Below the pieces are notes generated by a model. That model saw nothing but the letters and a program-made list of their open reading frames with translations, searched no databases and was not told the DNA's origin. Shown here one piece after another: positions 26,241-35,475 of a DNA stretch of 64,000 nt. Each line of letters starts with the position of its first letter. Position 1 is the first letter of the stretch. The translations under genes and the position numbers were made by a program. This DNA is from JANRIC01 sp033765345 (lineage in GTDB: Bacteria; Bacteroidota; Bacteroidia; Cytophagales; Microscillaceae): contig JANRIC010000107.1 of the NCBI GenBank assembly GCA_033765345.1, forward strand, positions 19,590-83,589. Direction: 5' to 3'.

Positions 26241-27182
26241 CTAGGATTTTCTTTGCTTAGAGACTTGAAAATCAAATATATCTGTTCGATTATAATGCCC
26301 TGAGACATCGAGAGCCATTTTTTCTTTATAAATTCTATCCAAATCAGTAATCTCCTGTATAATTAAACCCTCTCGGTGGTGTTGTGGTTCCAGAATATAT
26401 TTTCCGTTGGGAGCTACGATGCAGCTTCCTCCATCCAAAACCAGGGTATCGGGCTGTTTTTTGAGGCTTTCGGGGAGTTTGAGTTCTGAAGGAAAATCTT
26501 TTGCCGCCATCATCTGCCCTACTCCAATGACAAAACATCGCCCCTCGAAGGCATAATGACGACAAGCGATCTGGTGCATTTCGTGGACTTTAGGCCAGAG
26601 CGCAATATGGATGTGTTCGTCGCTCAGGTGTAATGCCTGTCGGGTGAGGGGCATCCAGTGTTCCCAGCAAATCAGGGCGCCTAGTCTTCCCAAAGAAGTC
26701 TCTACTGCTTGAAGCCCATGCCCGTCTCCCAGTCCGTGCACCAGTTTTTCGGTAAAAGTCGGCATCAGTTTGCGGTGATGATTCAGCAGATTTCCTTCCT
26801 GGTCAACGATCAGAAAAGCATTGTAAAGCGTGCCGTTGGCGGCTCCTTGGGTAGACCGTTCATTGATACCGATACAGACGTGGATTCGGTGCTTTCGGGC
26901 TAGGTCACAAATATACTGAAATGCTTCACCGGGTACTTCCACGCTGTTTTGGAGCATCCGGGCAAAAACCTCCTTCGTGGGTTCGTGATCCCAAAGAGCT
27001 ACCTCGGGGCAATAATCCAACCAGGCGGGATAGCCAGAAAGCCAACACTCCCCAAAAACGATGAGTTCTGCGCCTTCCCTAGCGGCTTCCTCCATAAATT
27101 TGGCGGCTTTGTCGAGGCTCTTTTCCAGATTTAGGTGTTCGGCACCAGATTGTACGATGGCTATTTTAACGGATTTTTTCAT
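26241..27182 (-). CDS. Nitrilase-type carbon-nitrogen hydrolase
   Basis: A 313-residue enzyme. Catalytic residues are visible as Glu45 (FGECWLSGYP), Lys138 (HHRKLMP) and Cys172 (ALICWEHWMP). CWEHWMP and the GDG segment are typical of true nitrilases and cyanide-metabolising relatives rather than amidases. It should hydrolyse a nitrile to acid and ammonia, or a related bond, in the cytoplasm. The frame is open to 27308, but MKKSVKIAIVQSG at 27182 is the family start. It is the second carbon-nitrogen hydrolase in 4 kb. Confidence 0.88.
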   Translation of the reverse strand: MKKSVKIAIVQSGAEHLNLEKSLDKAAKFMEEAAREGAELIVFGECWLSGYPAWLDYCPEVALWDHEPTKEVFARMLQNSVEVPGEAFQYICDLARKHRIHVCIGINERSTQGAANGTLYNAFLIVDQEGNLLNHHRKLMPTFTEKLVHGLGDGHGLQAVETSLGRLGALICWEHWMPLTRQALHLSDEHIHIALWPKVHEMHQIACRHYAFEGRCFVIGVGQMMAAKDFPSELKLPESLKKQPDTLVLDGGSCIVAPNGKYILEPQHHREGLIIQEITDLDRIYKEKMALDVSGHYNRTDIFDFQVSKQRKS

Positions 27183-27317
27183 GGGTTTATCAAAAGATTT
27201 TATTCCAAATTCCAAAACTGTTTTATCAAGTTGGTGATTGCCCTGAATGCACGAATAGATGTATTTTAATCGTGCATTCCTGGCAGCTGACCATTCCATT
27301 AAATGCATTTAATTTGT

Positions 27318-28499
27318 CTAAACCACTTCAAACAATCCGGCTGCGCCCATGCCTCCACCTACGCACATGGTCACGACTACATACTTCACACCTCTTCTTT
27401 TGCCCTCGATCAAAGCGTGCCCTACCATACGTGCACCACTCATTCCGTAGGGGTGGCCGATAGAGATTGCCCCACCGTTGACATTGAGCAGTTCATTGGG
27501 GATACCGAGGCGTTCACGGCAGTAAATCACTTGCACGGCAAAGGCTTCATTTAATTCCCAGAGACCGATGTCATCCATTTTCAGGTTGTGTTGTTTGAGC
27601 AATTTAGGAACAGCAAAGACTGGTCCGATGCCCATTTCATCGGGTTCACAACCTGCTACGGCCATTCCGCGATAGATTCCCAGTGCTTGTAAGCCCTTTT
27701 GTTCGGCGAGTTTGCTTTCCATGACCACACAGGCAGAAGCTCCGTCGGAAAGTTGGCTGGCATTTCCGGCGGTGATGGTACCCCCTTCGTTGACGAGCTT
27801 GAGAGAGGCAAGTGCTTCCAGGGTTGTTTCAGGGCGATTGCCTTCATCTTTGCCTAGGGTCATTTCGTGGTAGGTAGTTTCTTTGGTTTCTTTATTAAAA
27901 ATGCTCATTGTGGTAGTCACAGGGATAATTTCATCGTCAAACTTTCCGGCAAGTTGAGCGGCTGCGGTACGTTGCTGACTTTGCAGACCGTACTCGTCTT
28001 GTGTTTCTCTGGAAATGCCATAACGTTTGGCGACTATTTCGGCAGTCTGGAGCATGGGCATGTATACGTCCTTATGCTTGGCTACCAAAGCCTTATCAAA
28101 AATGCGGTAAGTGTTCATTTTTTCATTTTGCACGAGACTGATAGAATCCAGACCACCCGCTACGACGATTTGCATACCATCTATCATAATCTGTTTGGCG
28201 GCCGTGGCAATGGCCATCATGCCAGAGGAGCACTGCCGGTCGATGGTCATCCCGGCAACGGTCACCGGAAGCCCACCAGCAAGCGCAGTGAGGCGGCCGA
28301 CGTTGGGGCTGGCAGTTCCTTGTGGCAAGGCACAACCCATGATACAATCGTCCACCTCAGCGGGGTTTATTCCGGCTTTTTTGACGGCTGCCTCGATAGC
28401 CCACCCACCCAGGGTAGGGGCATTGGTATTGTTGAATGCACCTTTGTAGGCTTTGCCGATTCCGGTGCGGGCTGTAGATACAATTACTGCTTCTTTCAT
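27318..28499 (-). CDS. Acetyl-CoA C-acyltransferase (thiolase)
   Basis: A 393-residue thiolase. The acyl-accepting Cys is in DRQCSSGMM near residue 90, the His in SIGHPYGMSGAR near 350, and the second Cys in TMCVGGGMGA near 380. The length and motifs fit the degradative/biosynthetic thiolase II group that cleaves or forms 3-ketoacyl-CoA. No beta-oxidation partners adjoin it, so direction and chain length are undetermined. Confidence 0.92.
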   Translation of the reverse strand: MKEAVIVSTARTGIGKAYKGAFNNTNAPTLGGWAIEAAVKKAGINPAEVDDCIMGCALPQGTASPNVGRLTALAGGLPVTVAGMTIDRQCSSGMMAIATAAKQIMIDGMQIVVAGGLDSISLVQNEKMNTYRIFDKALVAKHKDVYMPMLQTAEIVAKRYGISRETQDEYGLQSQQRTAAAQLAGKFDDEIIPVTTTMSIFNKETKETTYHEMTLGKDEGNRPETTLEALASLKLVNEGGTITAGNASQLSDGASACVVMESKLAEQKGLQALGIYRGMAVAGCEPDEMGIGPVFAVPKLLKQHNLKMDDIGLWELNEAFAVQVIYCRERLGIPNELLNVNGGAISIGHPYGMSGARMVGHALIEGKRRGVKYVVVTMCVGGGMGAAGLFEVV

Positions 28500-29083
28500 A
28501 AAATTATTGATGTATTGATGAAATAAAAATAGGACTAAAAACTCGAATATTTTTCAGGAATCAAATGATAAAGCTCCAAAATTTAGCGATAAAATGCAAT
28601 TTATTTGTCGGCAGGACTGCAAATTCATTTTTTTAAGGTCTGAAAAGGGTTTAGGAAAGAGATCATTGAGAAAAAAAACCTCCAATTTGCAGTAAAAAAC
28701 CTCCAACTTGCGCTTAAAACGGTCAAATTTGCGGAAAATCATTTCAAATTTGCGTTCTGAAAGGTCAAATTTGCAGTAAAAAACATCAAATTTGCTCTCT
28801 AAAAGATCAAGGTTGAGGTAAAAAACATCAAATTTGATTAAAAAAACATCAAAAAGCTCTTTCTAAAGGTCAATGAGGAGCTAAAAAACATCAAAAAGCT
28901 GTTCTTGGAGATCAATGAGGAGCTAAAAAACATCAAAAAGCTGTTTTAAAACCTAAAGTTTGGGGTAAAAAACCTCAAGTTTACCCTCTGAAACCTCAAA
29001 TTTGGGTTAAAGAACATTCTATGCAGAAAACTTAGAGAATCCAAGCATTTTTTCGTATTTTTAAAATCTAAAAAAAACAACCT
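28500..29083. other. Non-coding region dominated by a 21-bp periodic array
   Basis: No gene is supported here. The minus strand is open from about 28862 to 28554 with seven-residue patterns such as (R/K)KFDVF, but only the last third has a start codon. The plus strand gives LKNIKKLFLEINEE-like heptads broken by stops. Both are consequences of the 21-bp period. Confidence 0.6.
28672..29008. repeat. Degenerate 21-bp tandem array, about 16 units
   Basis: The core (A)AAACMTCAAATTTG recurs with its final G at 28689, 28710, 28731, 28752, 28773, 28794, 28815, 28836 and again at 28962, (28983), 29004: always a multiple of 21, with no insertion or deletion over 315 bases. Between 28840 and 28945 the units alternate CATCAAAAAGCT and TCAATGAGGAGC, giving a 42-bp super-period. 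Sequence identity between units is modest. Confidence 0.85.
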
Positions 29084-29293
29084 ATGAAAATAGTAACTTT
29101 AAATATTTATCAAGAGAGTGATTGGGAGTTATTAGAATTACTTTTGCAAAGGCTTCATATTGAATTTGTAGAAGAAACCAATCAGCCCAAAAATATATCC
29201 CAAAAACCATCAGGTTTTATCCTGGATTTGTTAAATAAGCCTTTAAAAATAAATCATTTTAAGCCCCTTGGGAGAGACGAAATTTATGAATAA
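29084..29293 (+). CDS. Putative antitoxin of a PIN-domain toxin-antitoxin pair
   Basis: A 69-residue protein. The first half (MKIVTLNIYQESDWELLELLLQ) could form a strand and a helix, and the C-terminal part (FILDLLNKPLKI...PLGRDEIYE) resembles the toxin-wrapping tail of VapB-like antitoxins. It overlaps the toxin gene by eight bases. I do not recognise a specific DNA-binding family. The assignment comes from size, order and overlap. Confidence 0.6.
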   Translation: MKIVTLNIYQESDWELLELLLQRLHIEFVEETNQPKNISQKPSGFILDLLNKPLKINHFKPLGRDEIYE

Positions 29294-29696
29294 GGTTTTT
29301 GTAGATACTAATATCTGGCTTTATGGATTTATCGAGTCCCAAGATCAGGAAAAAAATGTAAAGGCTAAGAATCTAATTCTAAACCAAGAACTTATCGTAA
29401 TCAGTAATCAAATCATAGCAGAAGTAAGCGTTAATTTGCTGAAAAAGTCAAATTTAGTAGAAAAGGATTTACAACAGCTTATTCTTTCTTTCTACGACAA
29501 TTACCACGTCGTCTCGATTCAAGAGGCAGAATATCTAAAAGCATCCGCATTAAGAGAAAAATTTAGCTTGTCATTTTGGGATAGTTTTATAATTGCCACA
29601 GCTTTGATTAGTGACTGTACAACATTATTCACCGAAGATTTAAGCCATTTACAAGTTTTTGAAGGTAAATTGACCATCAAAAACCCCTTTATATAA
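29286..29696 (+). CDS. PIN-domain ribonuclease toxin (VapC-like)
   Basis: A 136-residue PIN domain. The acidic site is visible as Asp in FVDTNIWLYG, Glu in IIAEVSVN, Asp in FWDSFIIATAL and Asp in FTEDLSHLQ. VapC toxins cut initiator tRNA or rRNA. The ATG at 29286 overlaps the antitoxin stop, so translation is coupled. A long palindrome lies 36 bases downstream. There is no sign of transposase nearby. Confidence 0.85.
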   Translation: MNKVFVDTNIWLYGFIESQDQEKNVKAKNLILNQELIVISNQIIAEVSVNLLKKSNLVEKDLQQLILSFYDNYHVVSIQEAEYLKASALREKFSLSFWDSFIIATALISDCTTLFTEDLSHLQVFEGKLTIKNPFI

Positions 29697-29731
29697 ATAA
29701 ATGCCTTGATGCTTTCAACCCAATTCCAATT

Positions 29732-29786
29732 CCCTGGTCTGTGGCACGCAGTCCAGGGCTACTGGTCCTTGTGCCACAGACCAGGG
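29732..29786. repeat. Long perfect inverted repeat, 16-bp arms
   Basis: CCCTGGTCTGTGGCAC (29732-29747) is the exact complement of 29771-29786, with a 23-base loop that itself contains CCAGGG and CTGGTCC. It sits between the toxin gene and the helicase promoter region. No T-run follows. Confidence 0.8.
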
Positions 29787-29834
29787 ATAAAGAATCTTTC
29801 TATATCCCTACTTCCCATTCCAACTGACAAGTAT

Positions 29835-29894
29835 TATTTTTGCGCCGTAAAAAATAATTGTAAATACAAACAATGTGCTTTTACAAACGTTTGT
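29835..29894 (+). promoter_or_regulatory. Promoter-like element and palindromic operator upstream of the helicase
   Basis: TATTTTTG at 29835-29842 fits TAnnTTTG. At 29883-29894 the perfect 12-base palindrome ACAAACGTTTGT lies in what would be the leader, about 70 bases before the helicase start. A repressor site is possible. Confidence 0.4.
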
Positions 29895-29964
29895 GTTCAA
29901 AGAAGAATAAAATCCATACAATTAGGGTTATACATAATATACTACACACTTAAAATATACGAGT

Positions 29965-31236
29965 TTGACTTTTGATGAATTAAATCTTAACCCAACTTTG
30001 CTGGAAGGTTTGGAAGCAATGGGTTTTCGGGAGGCCACTCCCATTCAGGAACAGGCGATTCCGATGATTTTAGAAAATAAAGACATTATCGCTACTGCAC
30101 AAACTGGTACGGGTAAAACCGCTGCTTTTCTGCTACCAGTACTTAACAAACTAGCTTCTCGTGAAAGCACCGAGACCACCCACATCAACACGCTGGTTGT
30201 TGTTCCTACCCGCGAGTTGGCAGGCCAGATCGATAAGATGCTTCAGGGTTTTGCCTATTACATTCCGATTAGCTCTATTGCTATGTATGGTGGGGTAGAC
30301 GGAGCATCTTTTATCCAGCAGAAAAAGGCTTTTACAGAAGGAGCCGATATTATCATCTCCACCCCTGGTATTCTGATCTCGCATCTTAACATGAGTTATG
30401 TCAATTTTGATCATTTAGAGCACTTTATTCTGGACGAAGGCGACAAGATGCTGGATATGGGTTTTTATAAGGATATTTTGAGGATTTCTAAATATTTGCC
30501 TGAAAGCCGCCAAACCCTCCTTTTTTCTGCGACGATGCCTCCCAAAATCAAAAAACTGGCTTCTGAAATCCTAAAAGAACCAGTACACGTAAGCACTTCT
30601 GCCATCAAACCCGCCACTGGAGTCACTCAGATCGCTTATGTGGTTTATGAGGAGCAAAAGATTCTATTGGCTAACCATATTCTAAAAGTCCATCAGCAGT
30701 TTAAAAGCATTATAATTTTTTGTAGCCGCAAAACTACGGTCAAAAGCTTGCTGTTGGATCTCAAAGAGTCAGGTTTCTCAGCTTGTGAGATTCATTCGGA
30801 TCTTGAGCAACGTGAGCGCGAACAAATCGTTCAGGACTTCAAAAACCGCAAATACCGTATTCTGATTGGTACAGATGTGATCTCTCGTGGGTTAGACATT
30901 GACGGCATTGATTTGGTGATCAATTATGAAGTGCCTCAAAACTCTGACGAATACGTACACCGGGTAGGTCGTACGGCCAGACATTCATCCACAGGGTTGG
31001 GCTATGCTTTTACCTTTATCAGCGAAAAAGAGCAGTATAAATTTATACGAATTGAGAAGGAACTAGATATCGAGGTGACTCGCTTTGAACCTCCAGGTTA
31101 TATCGGCGAGGGTCCTAAACTAGCCGAACCCAAGGCATTTAGAGAATCCAAACCTTATAAAGAGAGAGACCAAGTAAAAAACGGGAAAAACGGAAAAAAC
31201 CCCAAGAGGAAATTCTTTAGAAAAAAGAACGCTTAG
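29965..31236 (+). CDS. DEAD-box RNA helicase with a DEGD motif II
   Basis: A 423-residue ATP-dependent RNA helicase. Q motif region FREATPIQEQAIP, motif I AQTGTGKT, Ia PTREL, motif III SAT in LLFSATMP, motif V GTDVISRGLD and motif VI HRVGRTAR are all present. Motif II reads DEGD (in FILDEGDKMLDMGF) rather than DEAD. A basic, glycine/lysine-rich tail of about 40 residues follows. It probably remodels rRNA or mRNA. The start is TTG at 29965: the codons before it hold no ATG in frame. Transcribed alone. Confidence 0.9.
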   Translation: MTFDELNLNPTLLEGLEAMGFREATPIQEQAIPMILENKDIIATAQTGTGKTAAFLLPVLNKLASRESTETTHINTLVVVPTRELAGQIDKMLQGFAYYIPISSIAMYGGVDGASFIQQKKAFTEGADIIISTPGILISHLNMSYVNFDHLEHFILDEGDKMLDMGFYKDILRISKYLPESRQTLLFSATMPPKIKKLASEILKEPVHVSTSAIKPATGVTQIAYVVYEEQKILLANHILKVHQQFKSIIIFCSRKTTVKSLLLDLKESGFSACEIHSDLEQREREQIVQDFKNRKYRILIGTDVISRGLDIDGIDLVINYEVPQNSDEYVHRVGRTARHSSTGLGYAFTFISEKEQYKFIRIEKELDIEVTRFEPPGYIGEGPKLAEPKAFRESKPYKERDQVKNGKNGKNPKRKFFRKKNA

Positions 31237-31342
31237 TGGGCAGGGAGTCTGGAGTGAAGAGCTAGGAGTCGGATATACGATCAATCCACGGGATTCAGGC
31301 ATAACTACTCCTTGCAAAAAAACTCCCTAATCACCCTAAAAT

Positions 31343-33502
31343 CTAGGCTACAAAAATCAAATCCATGGTGCGTTTTTCTAAGTTGGTATCTTTGACACGT
31401 ACTTTGACGGCATCCCCGAAGCTAATTACCCGTTGCGTTTTTTTGCCTACAATGCGGTAGTTATCGGCATCTAGTTCATAGAAATCATCAAGAATATCAC
31501 TCATACGCACCATTCCTTCGCACTTGGTTTCAAGGATTTCTACATAAACTCCCCACTCGGTCACACCAGTTACTACGCCATCAAAATCTTTATTTTCAAT
31601 TCTTTGCATATATTCTACCTGTTTGTATTTGATAGAGGCGCGTTCGGCATCAGCGGCTCTTTTTTCCATATCAGTAGAATGGCGGCATTTCTCTTCAAAT
31701 TCGGCTTTATTGGCACTGCTTTTTGCGTCCAGGTAGCGTTGGAGGAGGCGGTGTGCCATCATATCCGGGTATCGCCGAATGGGCGAAGTAAAGTGGGTGT
31801 AATGTGCAAAAGCCAGTCCGAAATGCCCTATGGATTCGGTGCTGTAGCGTGCTTTTGCCATCGTGCGAATGGCCAATGATTGTAAAACACTTTGCTGAGG
31901 CGTGCCCGTGGTGCGGTCTACCAGATGATTGATAGAGCTGGCGACTGCTTTGCCCTTGACGGCAATATCGAAGCCGAATTTTTTGGCAAATACTGAAAAG
32001 TTTTGAAGTTTTTCTTCGTCGGGTTTTTCGTGAATACGGTAGACCATAGTTTTTTCCTTTTCGTCTTCCTGCATTTTTTGTACAAATTCGGCTACTTTTT
32101 TATTGGCCAGCAGCATAAATTCCTCGATGAGTTTATGGGCATCCTTGCGTTCTTTGATATAAATACCGATTGGATTGCCGTATTCATCCAGTTTGAATTT
32201 GACTTCGGGGGTATCGAAGTTGATGGCTCCGGAGCGGAAGCGTTGTTCGTTGAGTTTTTTAGCCAATTCATTCAAAAGGATAAGCTCCTGGTGAAAATCT
32301 CCCTGACCGCTTTCTAGTACTTCTTGTGCCTCTTCATAGCTGAATCGGCGGTCGGAATGGATAATCGTTCGTCCGAACCATTCAGCGATTACCTGCCCTT
32401 CTTCATCTATTTGAAAGACGGCTGAGAAAGTAAGTCGGTCTTCGTGTGGTCGTAGCGAGCAAAGGTCATTGGAAAGTTTTTCGGGGAGCATCGGAATGAC
32501 CCTGTCTACGAGGTAAACCGAGGTAGCGCGGCGGGAGGCTTCTTTTTCTAGTGCGGTATTGGGGCGTACATAATGGGTGACATCGGCAATGTGCACGCCA
32601 ATTTCCCAGAGGTTGTCTTTAATTTTTCGGATAGAAAGTGCGTCATCAAAATCTTTGGCATCCGCAGGGTCAATGGTAAAAGTGGTAATAGCTCTGAAAT
32701 CCCTTCTTTTGGCGATTTCGGTCTTAGTGACTTTGGATTGAATCTTATCACTTTCTTCGAGTACTTCGGGTGGGAAGCGTAGGGGCAGGTCAAATTCAGC
32801 CATGATGGCGTGCATTTCGGTTTCGTGTTCGCCGGCCTTGCCCAATACCTCGATGACTTCCCCGACGGGGCTATTTTTTTCATCGTGCCATTCTTTGATT
32901 TTGACGATTACCTTGTCGCCGTTTTTGGCATGATTGGTAGCTTTATTGGGAATGAAGATATCGAGGTGCATTTTTTTATTGTCGGCAATCACAAAAGCAT
33001 ATCTTTCGGAAAGTTCGATCTTGCCCACGAACTCATCCCGCCGCCTCTCGAGAATTTCCAATACTTCACCTTCGGGTCTTTTGCCTCCGGATTGTTTATA
33101 GACTTGTACTTTCACGCGGTCGCCGTCTAGGGCAAAGCGAAGGTCATCACTATTGACCCATACGTCTTCTTCAAGTCCTTCACAAATAATAAAAGCAAAA
33201 CGAGGATTTACAAAATCCACGACTCCTTCGAAGATTTCGCCGATTTGGTTGGCTTTAAAACTCCCGTCTTGGGTCATTTTAATGGCATTGGATTCGGCGA
33301 GTGCTTCTAGTTCTTCTACCACCTTTAGTTTGGCGGTTTTATCTCCTACTTGGAGGTTTCTGAATATTTGTTTGATTGAAAAAGCTTTGTTTGTATTTTC
33401 AAAAAATAAATTACGGAGCAGGTCTCTGAAATTTTTTTCTTTTTTCTTCTTGCTTTTAGTTTTGCTTTGGGTAGGCTTGGTAGTTTTAGTTTTTTTTGTC
33501 AT
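31343..33502 (-). CDS. rnr: Ribonuclease R
   Basis: A 719-residue 3'-5' exoribonuclease. The first 40 residues are lysine-rich, a winged-helix/cold-shock region follows, the RNB catalytic domain has IDPADAKDFDDAL near residue 280, and an S1 domain ends the protein (GVVTGVTEWGVYVEI near 640). It degrades structured RNA. The gene lies 31 bases after the ABC ATPase gene on the same strand and is likely co-transcribed. Confidence 0.95.
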   Translation of the reverse strand: MTKKTKTTKPTQSKTKSKKKKEKNFRDLLRNLFFENTNKAFSIKQIFRNLQVGDKTAKLKVVEELEALAESNAIKMTQDGSFKANQIGEIFEGVVDFVNPRFAFIICEGLEEDVWVNSDDLRFALDGDRVKVQVYKQSGGKRPEGEVLEILERRRDEFVGKIELSERYAFVIADNKKMHLDIFIPNKATNHAKNGDKVIVKIKEWHDEKNSPVGEVIEVLGKAGEHETEMHAIMAEFDLPLRFPPEVLEESDKIQSKVTKTEIAKRRDFRAITTFTIDPADAKDFDDALSIRKIKDNLWEIGVHIADVTHYVRPNTALEKEASRRATSVYLVDRVIPMLPEKLSNDLCSLRPHEDRLTFSAVFQIDEEGQVIAEWFGRTIIHSDRRFSYEEAQEVLESGQGDFHQELILLNELAKKLNEQRFRSGAINFDTPEVKFKLDEYGNPIGIYIKERKDAHKLIEEFMLLANKKVAEFVQKMQEDEKEKTMVYRIHEKPDEEKLQNFSVFAKKFGFDIAVKGKAVASSINHLVDRTTGTPQQSVLQSLAIRTMAKARYSTESIGHFGLAFAHYTHFTSPIRRYPDMMAHRLLQRYLDAKSSANKAEFEEKCRHSTDMEKRAADAERASIKYKQVEYMQRIENKDFDGVVTGVTEWGVYVEILETKCEGMVRMSDILDDFYELDADNYRIVGKKTQRVISFGDAVKVRVKDTNLEKRTMDLIFVA

Positions 33503-33533
33503 CTTCTTTGTAGCTTTTTATACCATAAAAATC

Positions 33534-35369
33534 TCAGGATCGCTGTTTGAGCCTTCTTCTCAAGAGTGCCTTTCGGATGTCATCTAGAGTTCCTTTGGGA
33601 ATAGAATCAATGAGTTTTTTGGTATAATCTGTTTTTTGAGTTTCATAGATTTCTTCGGCATAATCAATTTCTTCGATTTTGCCTTTATTCATGACGATGA
33701 TCCTATCTGACATAAATTTGACCACTGACAGGTCGTGAGAAATAAATATATAAGTCAGTTGGAATTTTTCTTTTAATTCATTGAGCAGATTAAGCACTTG
33801 TGCCTGCACCGATACATCGAGGGCAGAAACAGACTCATCGGCAATGATAAATTTGGGATTAAGAGATAAGGTACGGGCGATGGCAATTCGCTGCCGCTGC
33901 CCTCCGGAGAATTCGTGGGGATAACGATTAAAATGGTCAGCCTGAAGATTGACGGTTTCCAGGAGTTCAATCACTTTTTCTTTACGTTCTTTGTTATTAT
34001 CCAATACTTTATGGAGGCGCATTGGCTCCATGATGATTTCTCCGATGGTGATTCTGGGGTTGAGTGCCGAATAAGGGTCTTGAAAGATAATCTGCATATC
34101 CCTACGCAGTCTGCGGATTTCTCTTTTTCCGATTTTGCTGATGTCTCGCCCTTCAAAGATGACCTTGCCATCGGTAGGCTCGACCAGGCGTAGGATGGCA
34201 CGTCCGAGGGTAGTTTTGCCGCAGCCCGACTCACCGACCAGCCCGATGGTTTCGCCGGGGTATACTTTAAAACTGACATCATCCACGGCTTTGACAAAAC
34301 TTTTGGAGATACCAAAGATACCTTTCCGGATAGGGAAATAGGTTTTTAGGTTTTGAACTTCCAGGATGGGTTTTTTTCGAAAAAGTTCGTCATAGCGTTC
34401 TTGCATTTCATCCTCGGTCAGGAAGTTAAAAAGTAAGGCTTCCCCGACGGATGCGTATTTGTGGTTTTTTTTCTCGCGTACTTCTCCATTTTCGTCTATT
34501 TCCATAAAATCACTGATGGTAGGCAACACCTTCATTTTGATGTCCAGGCGGGGTCTACAAGCCAACAATCCTTTGGTGTATGGGTTTTTGGGATCGTCAA
34601 AAATATTCCAAGTATCGTTGGTTTCCATGATTTTACCACGATACATGACCATTACCCGGTCGGCAATTTCGGCGATTACTCCCAGATCGTGGGTAATAAA
34701 TATGATAGTCATATCTTCTTCTTCCCGCAGATATTGAAACAGCTCTAGGATGGTTTTCTGCACAGTCACGTCCAGAGCTGTGGTGGGTTCATCAGCAATG
34801 AGGATAGAAGGGTTGCAGCTAAGAGCCATAGCAATCATGACCCTTTGTTTTTGACCGCCTGAGATTTCGTGGGGATAGGAGTTAAATTTTCTTTCGGGTT
34901 CAGGGAGTCTAACTTTTTTAAAAAGCTCAATCGTTCTTTCTTTGGCTTCTTTTTGGCTTATATTTTTTTCGTGCAATAAGATTGCTTCCATCACCTGATT
35001 GCCACAGGTGTATACAGGATTAAGAGAAGTCATGGGCTCCTGAAAAATCATGGCGATTTCTCTGCCTCTGATTTGTCGTAGTTCTTTGGGGGCTAGGCGG
35101 CAAAGGTCTATCTTGCCGAAGTTTTTAGAATTAAAAATAATTTCTCCTGAAGTAATTTTACCAGAAGGTTTAGGGATCAGCCCCATGGTTGCTAGGGCGG
35201 TGACGGATTTGCCGGAGCCAGATTCGCCGACAATGCCGAGGGCTTCCCCTTTTTTGACTTCAAAACTAATTTTTTTAATTGCGCTTATAGGTCCTTCTTC
35301 GGAATCGAAGCAGACTTCCAGATTTTTGATTTCAAGTATATTTTCCGAATTGGAATTGTTGAAAGACAT
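33534..35369 (-). CDS. Fused dipeptide-type ABC transporter ATP-binding protein (two ATPase domains)
   Basis: A 611-residue protein with two complete ABC domains of the DppD/DppF type. The first has GESGSGKS, SGGQKQR and LIADEPTTALD; the second, from about residue 330, has GESGCGKT, SGGQRQRIAIARTL and IIADESVSALD. Each has the oligopeptide C-terminal extension. It would power uptake of peptides or nickel-type ligands, but no permease or binding protein is adjacent. The order ABC then rnr, 31 bases apart, suggests one transcript. Confidence 0.9.
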   Translation of the reverse strand: MSFNNSNSENILEIKNLEVCFDSEEGPISAIKKISFEVKKGEALGIVGESGSGKSVTALATMGLIPKPSGKITSGEIIFNSKNFGKIDLCRLAPKELRQIRGREIAMIFQEPMTSLNPVYTCGNQVMEAILLHEKNISQKEAKERTIELFKKVRLPEPERKFNSYPHEISGGQKQRVMIAMALSCNPSILIADEPTTALDVTVQKTILELFQYLREEEDMTIIFITHDLGVIAEIADRVMVMYRGKIMETNDTWNIFDDPKNPYTKGLLACRPRLDIKMKVLPTISDFMEIDENGEVREKKNHKYASVGEALLFNFLTEDEMQERYDELFRKKPILEVQNLKTYFPIRKGIFGISKSFVKAVDDVSFKVYPGETIGLVGESGCGKTTLGRAILRLVEPTDGKVIFEGRDISKIGKREIRRLRRDMQIIFQDPYSALNPRITIGEIIMEPMRLHKVLDNNKERKEKVIELLETVNLQADHFNRYPHEFSGGQRQRIAIARTLSLNPKFIIADESVSALDVSVQAQVLNLLNELKEKFQLTYIFISHDLSVVKFMSDRIIVMNKGKIEEIDYAEEIYETQKTDYTKKLIDSIPKGTLDDIRKALLRRRLKQRS

Positions 35370-35475
35370 ATTTTGGTTTAAATAATCATTATCTTAATTT
35401 TGAAACAAATTCCAGCTAATCAAAGCTAAAAATGGCAGATTAGCAAGGATTTTAAGGGATTTGTATCCTCGATGA

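Noticed and set aside
27867..28526. Antisense open frame of 219 codons over the thiolase
   Set aside because: Thiolase motifs are intact on the opposite strand; the antisense product has no family signs.
28554..28742. Minus-strand open frame of 62 codons in the degenerate array
   Set aside because: Heptad pattern arises from the 21-bp period; most of the repeat lies upstream of its only start and stops interrupt the frame.
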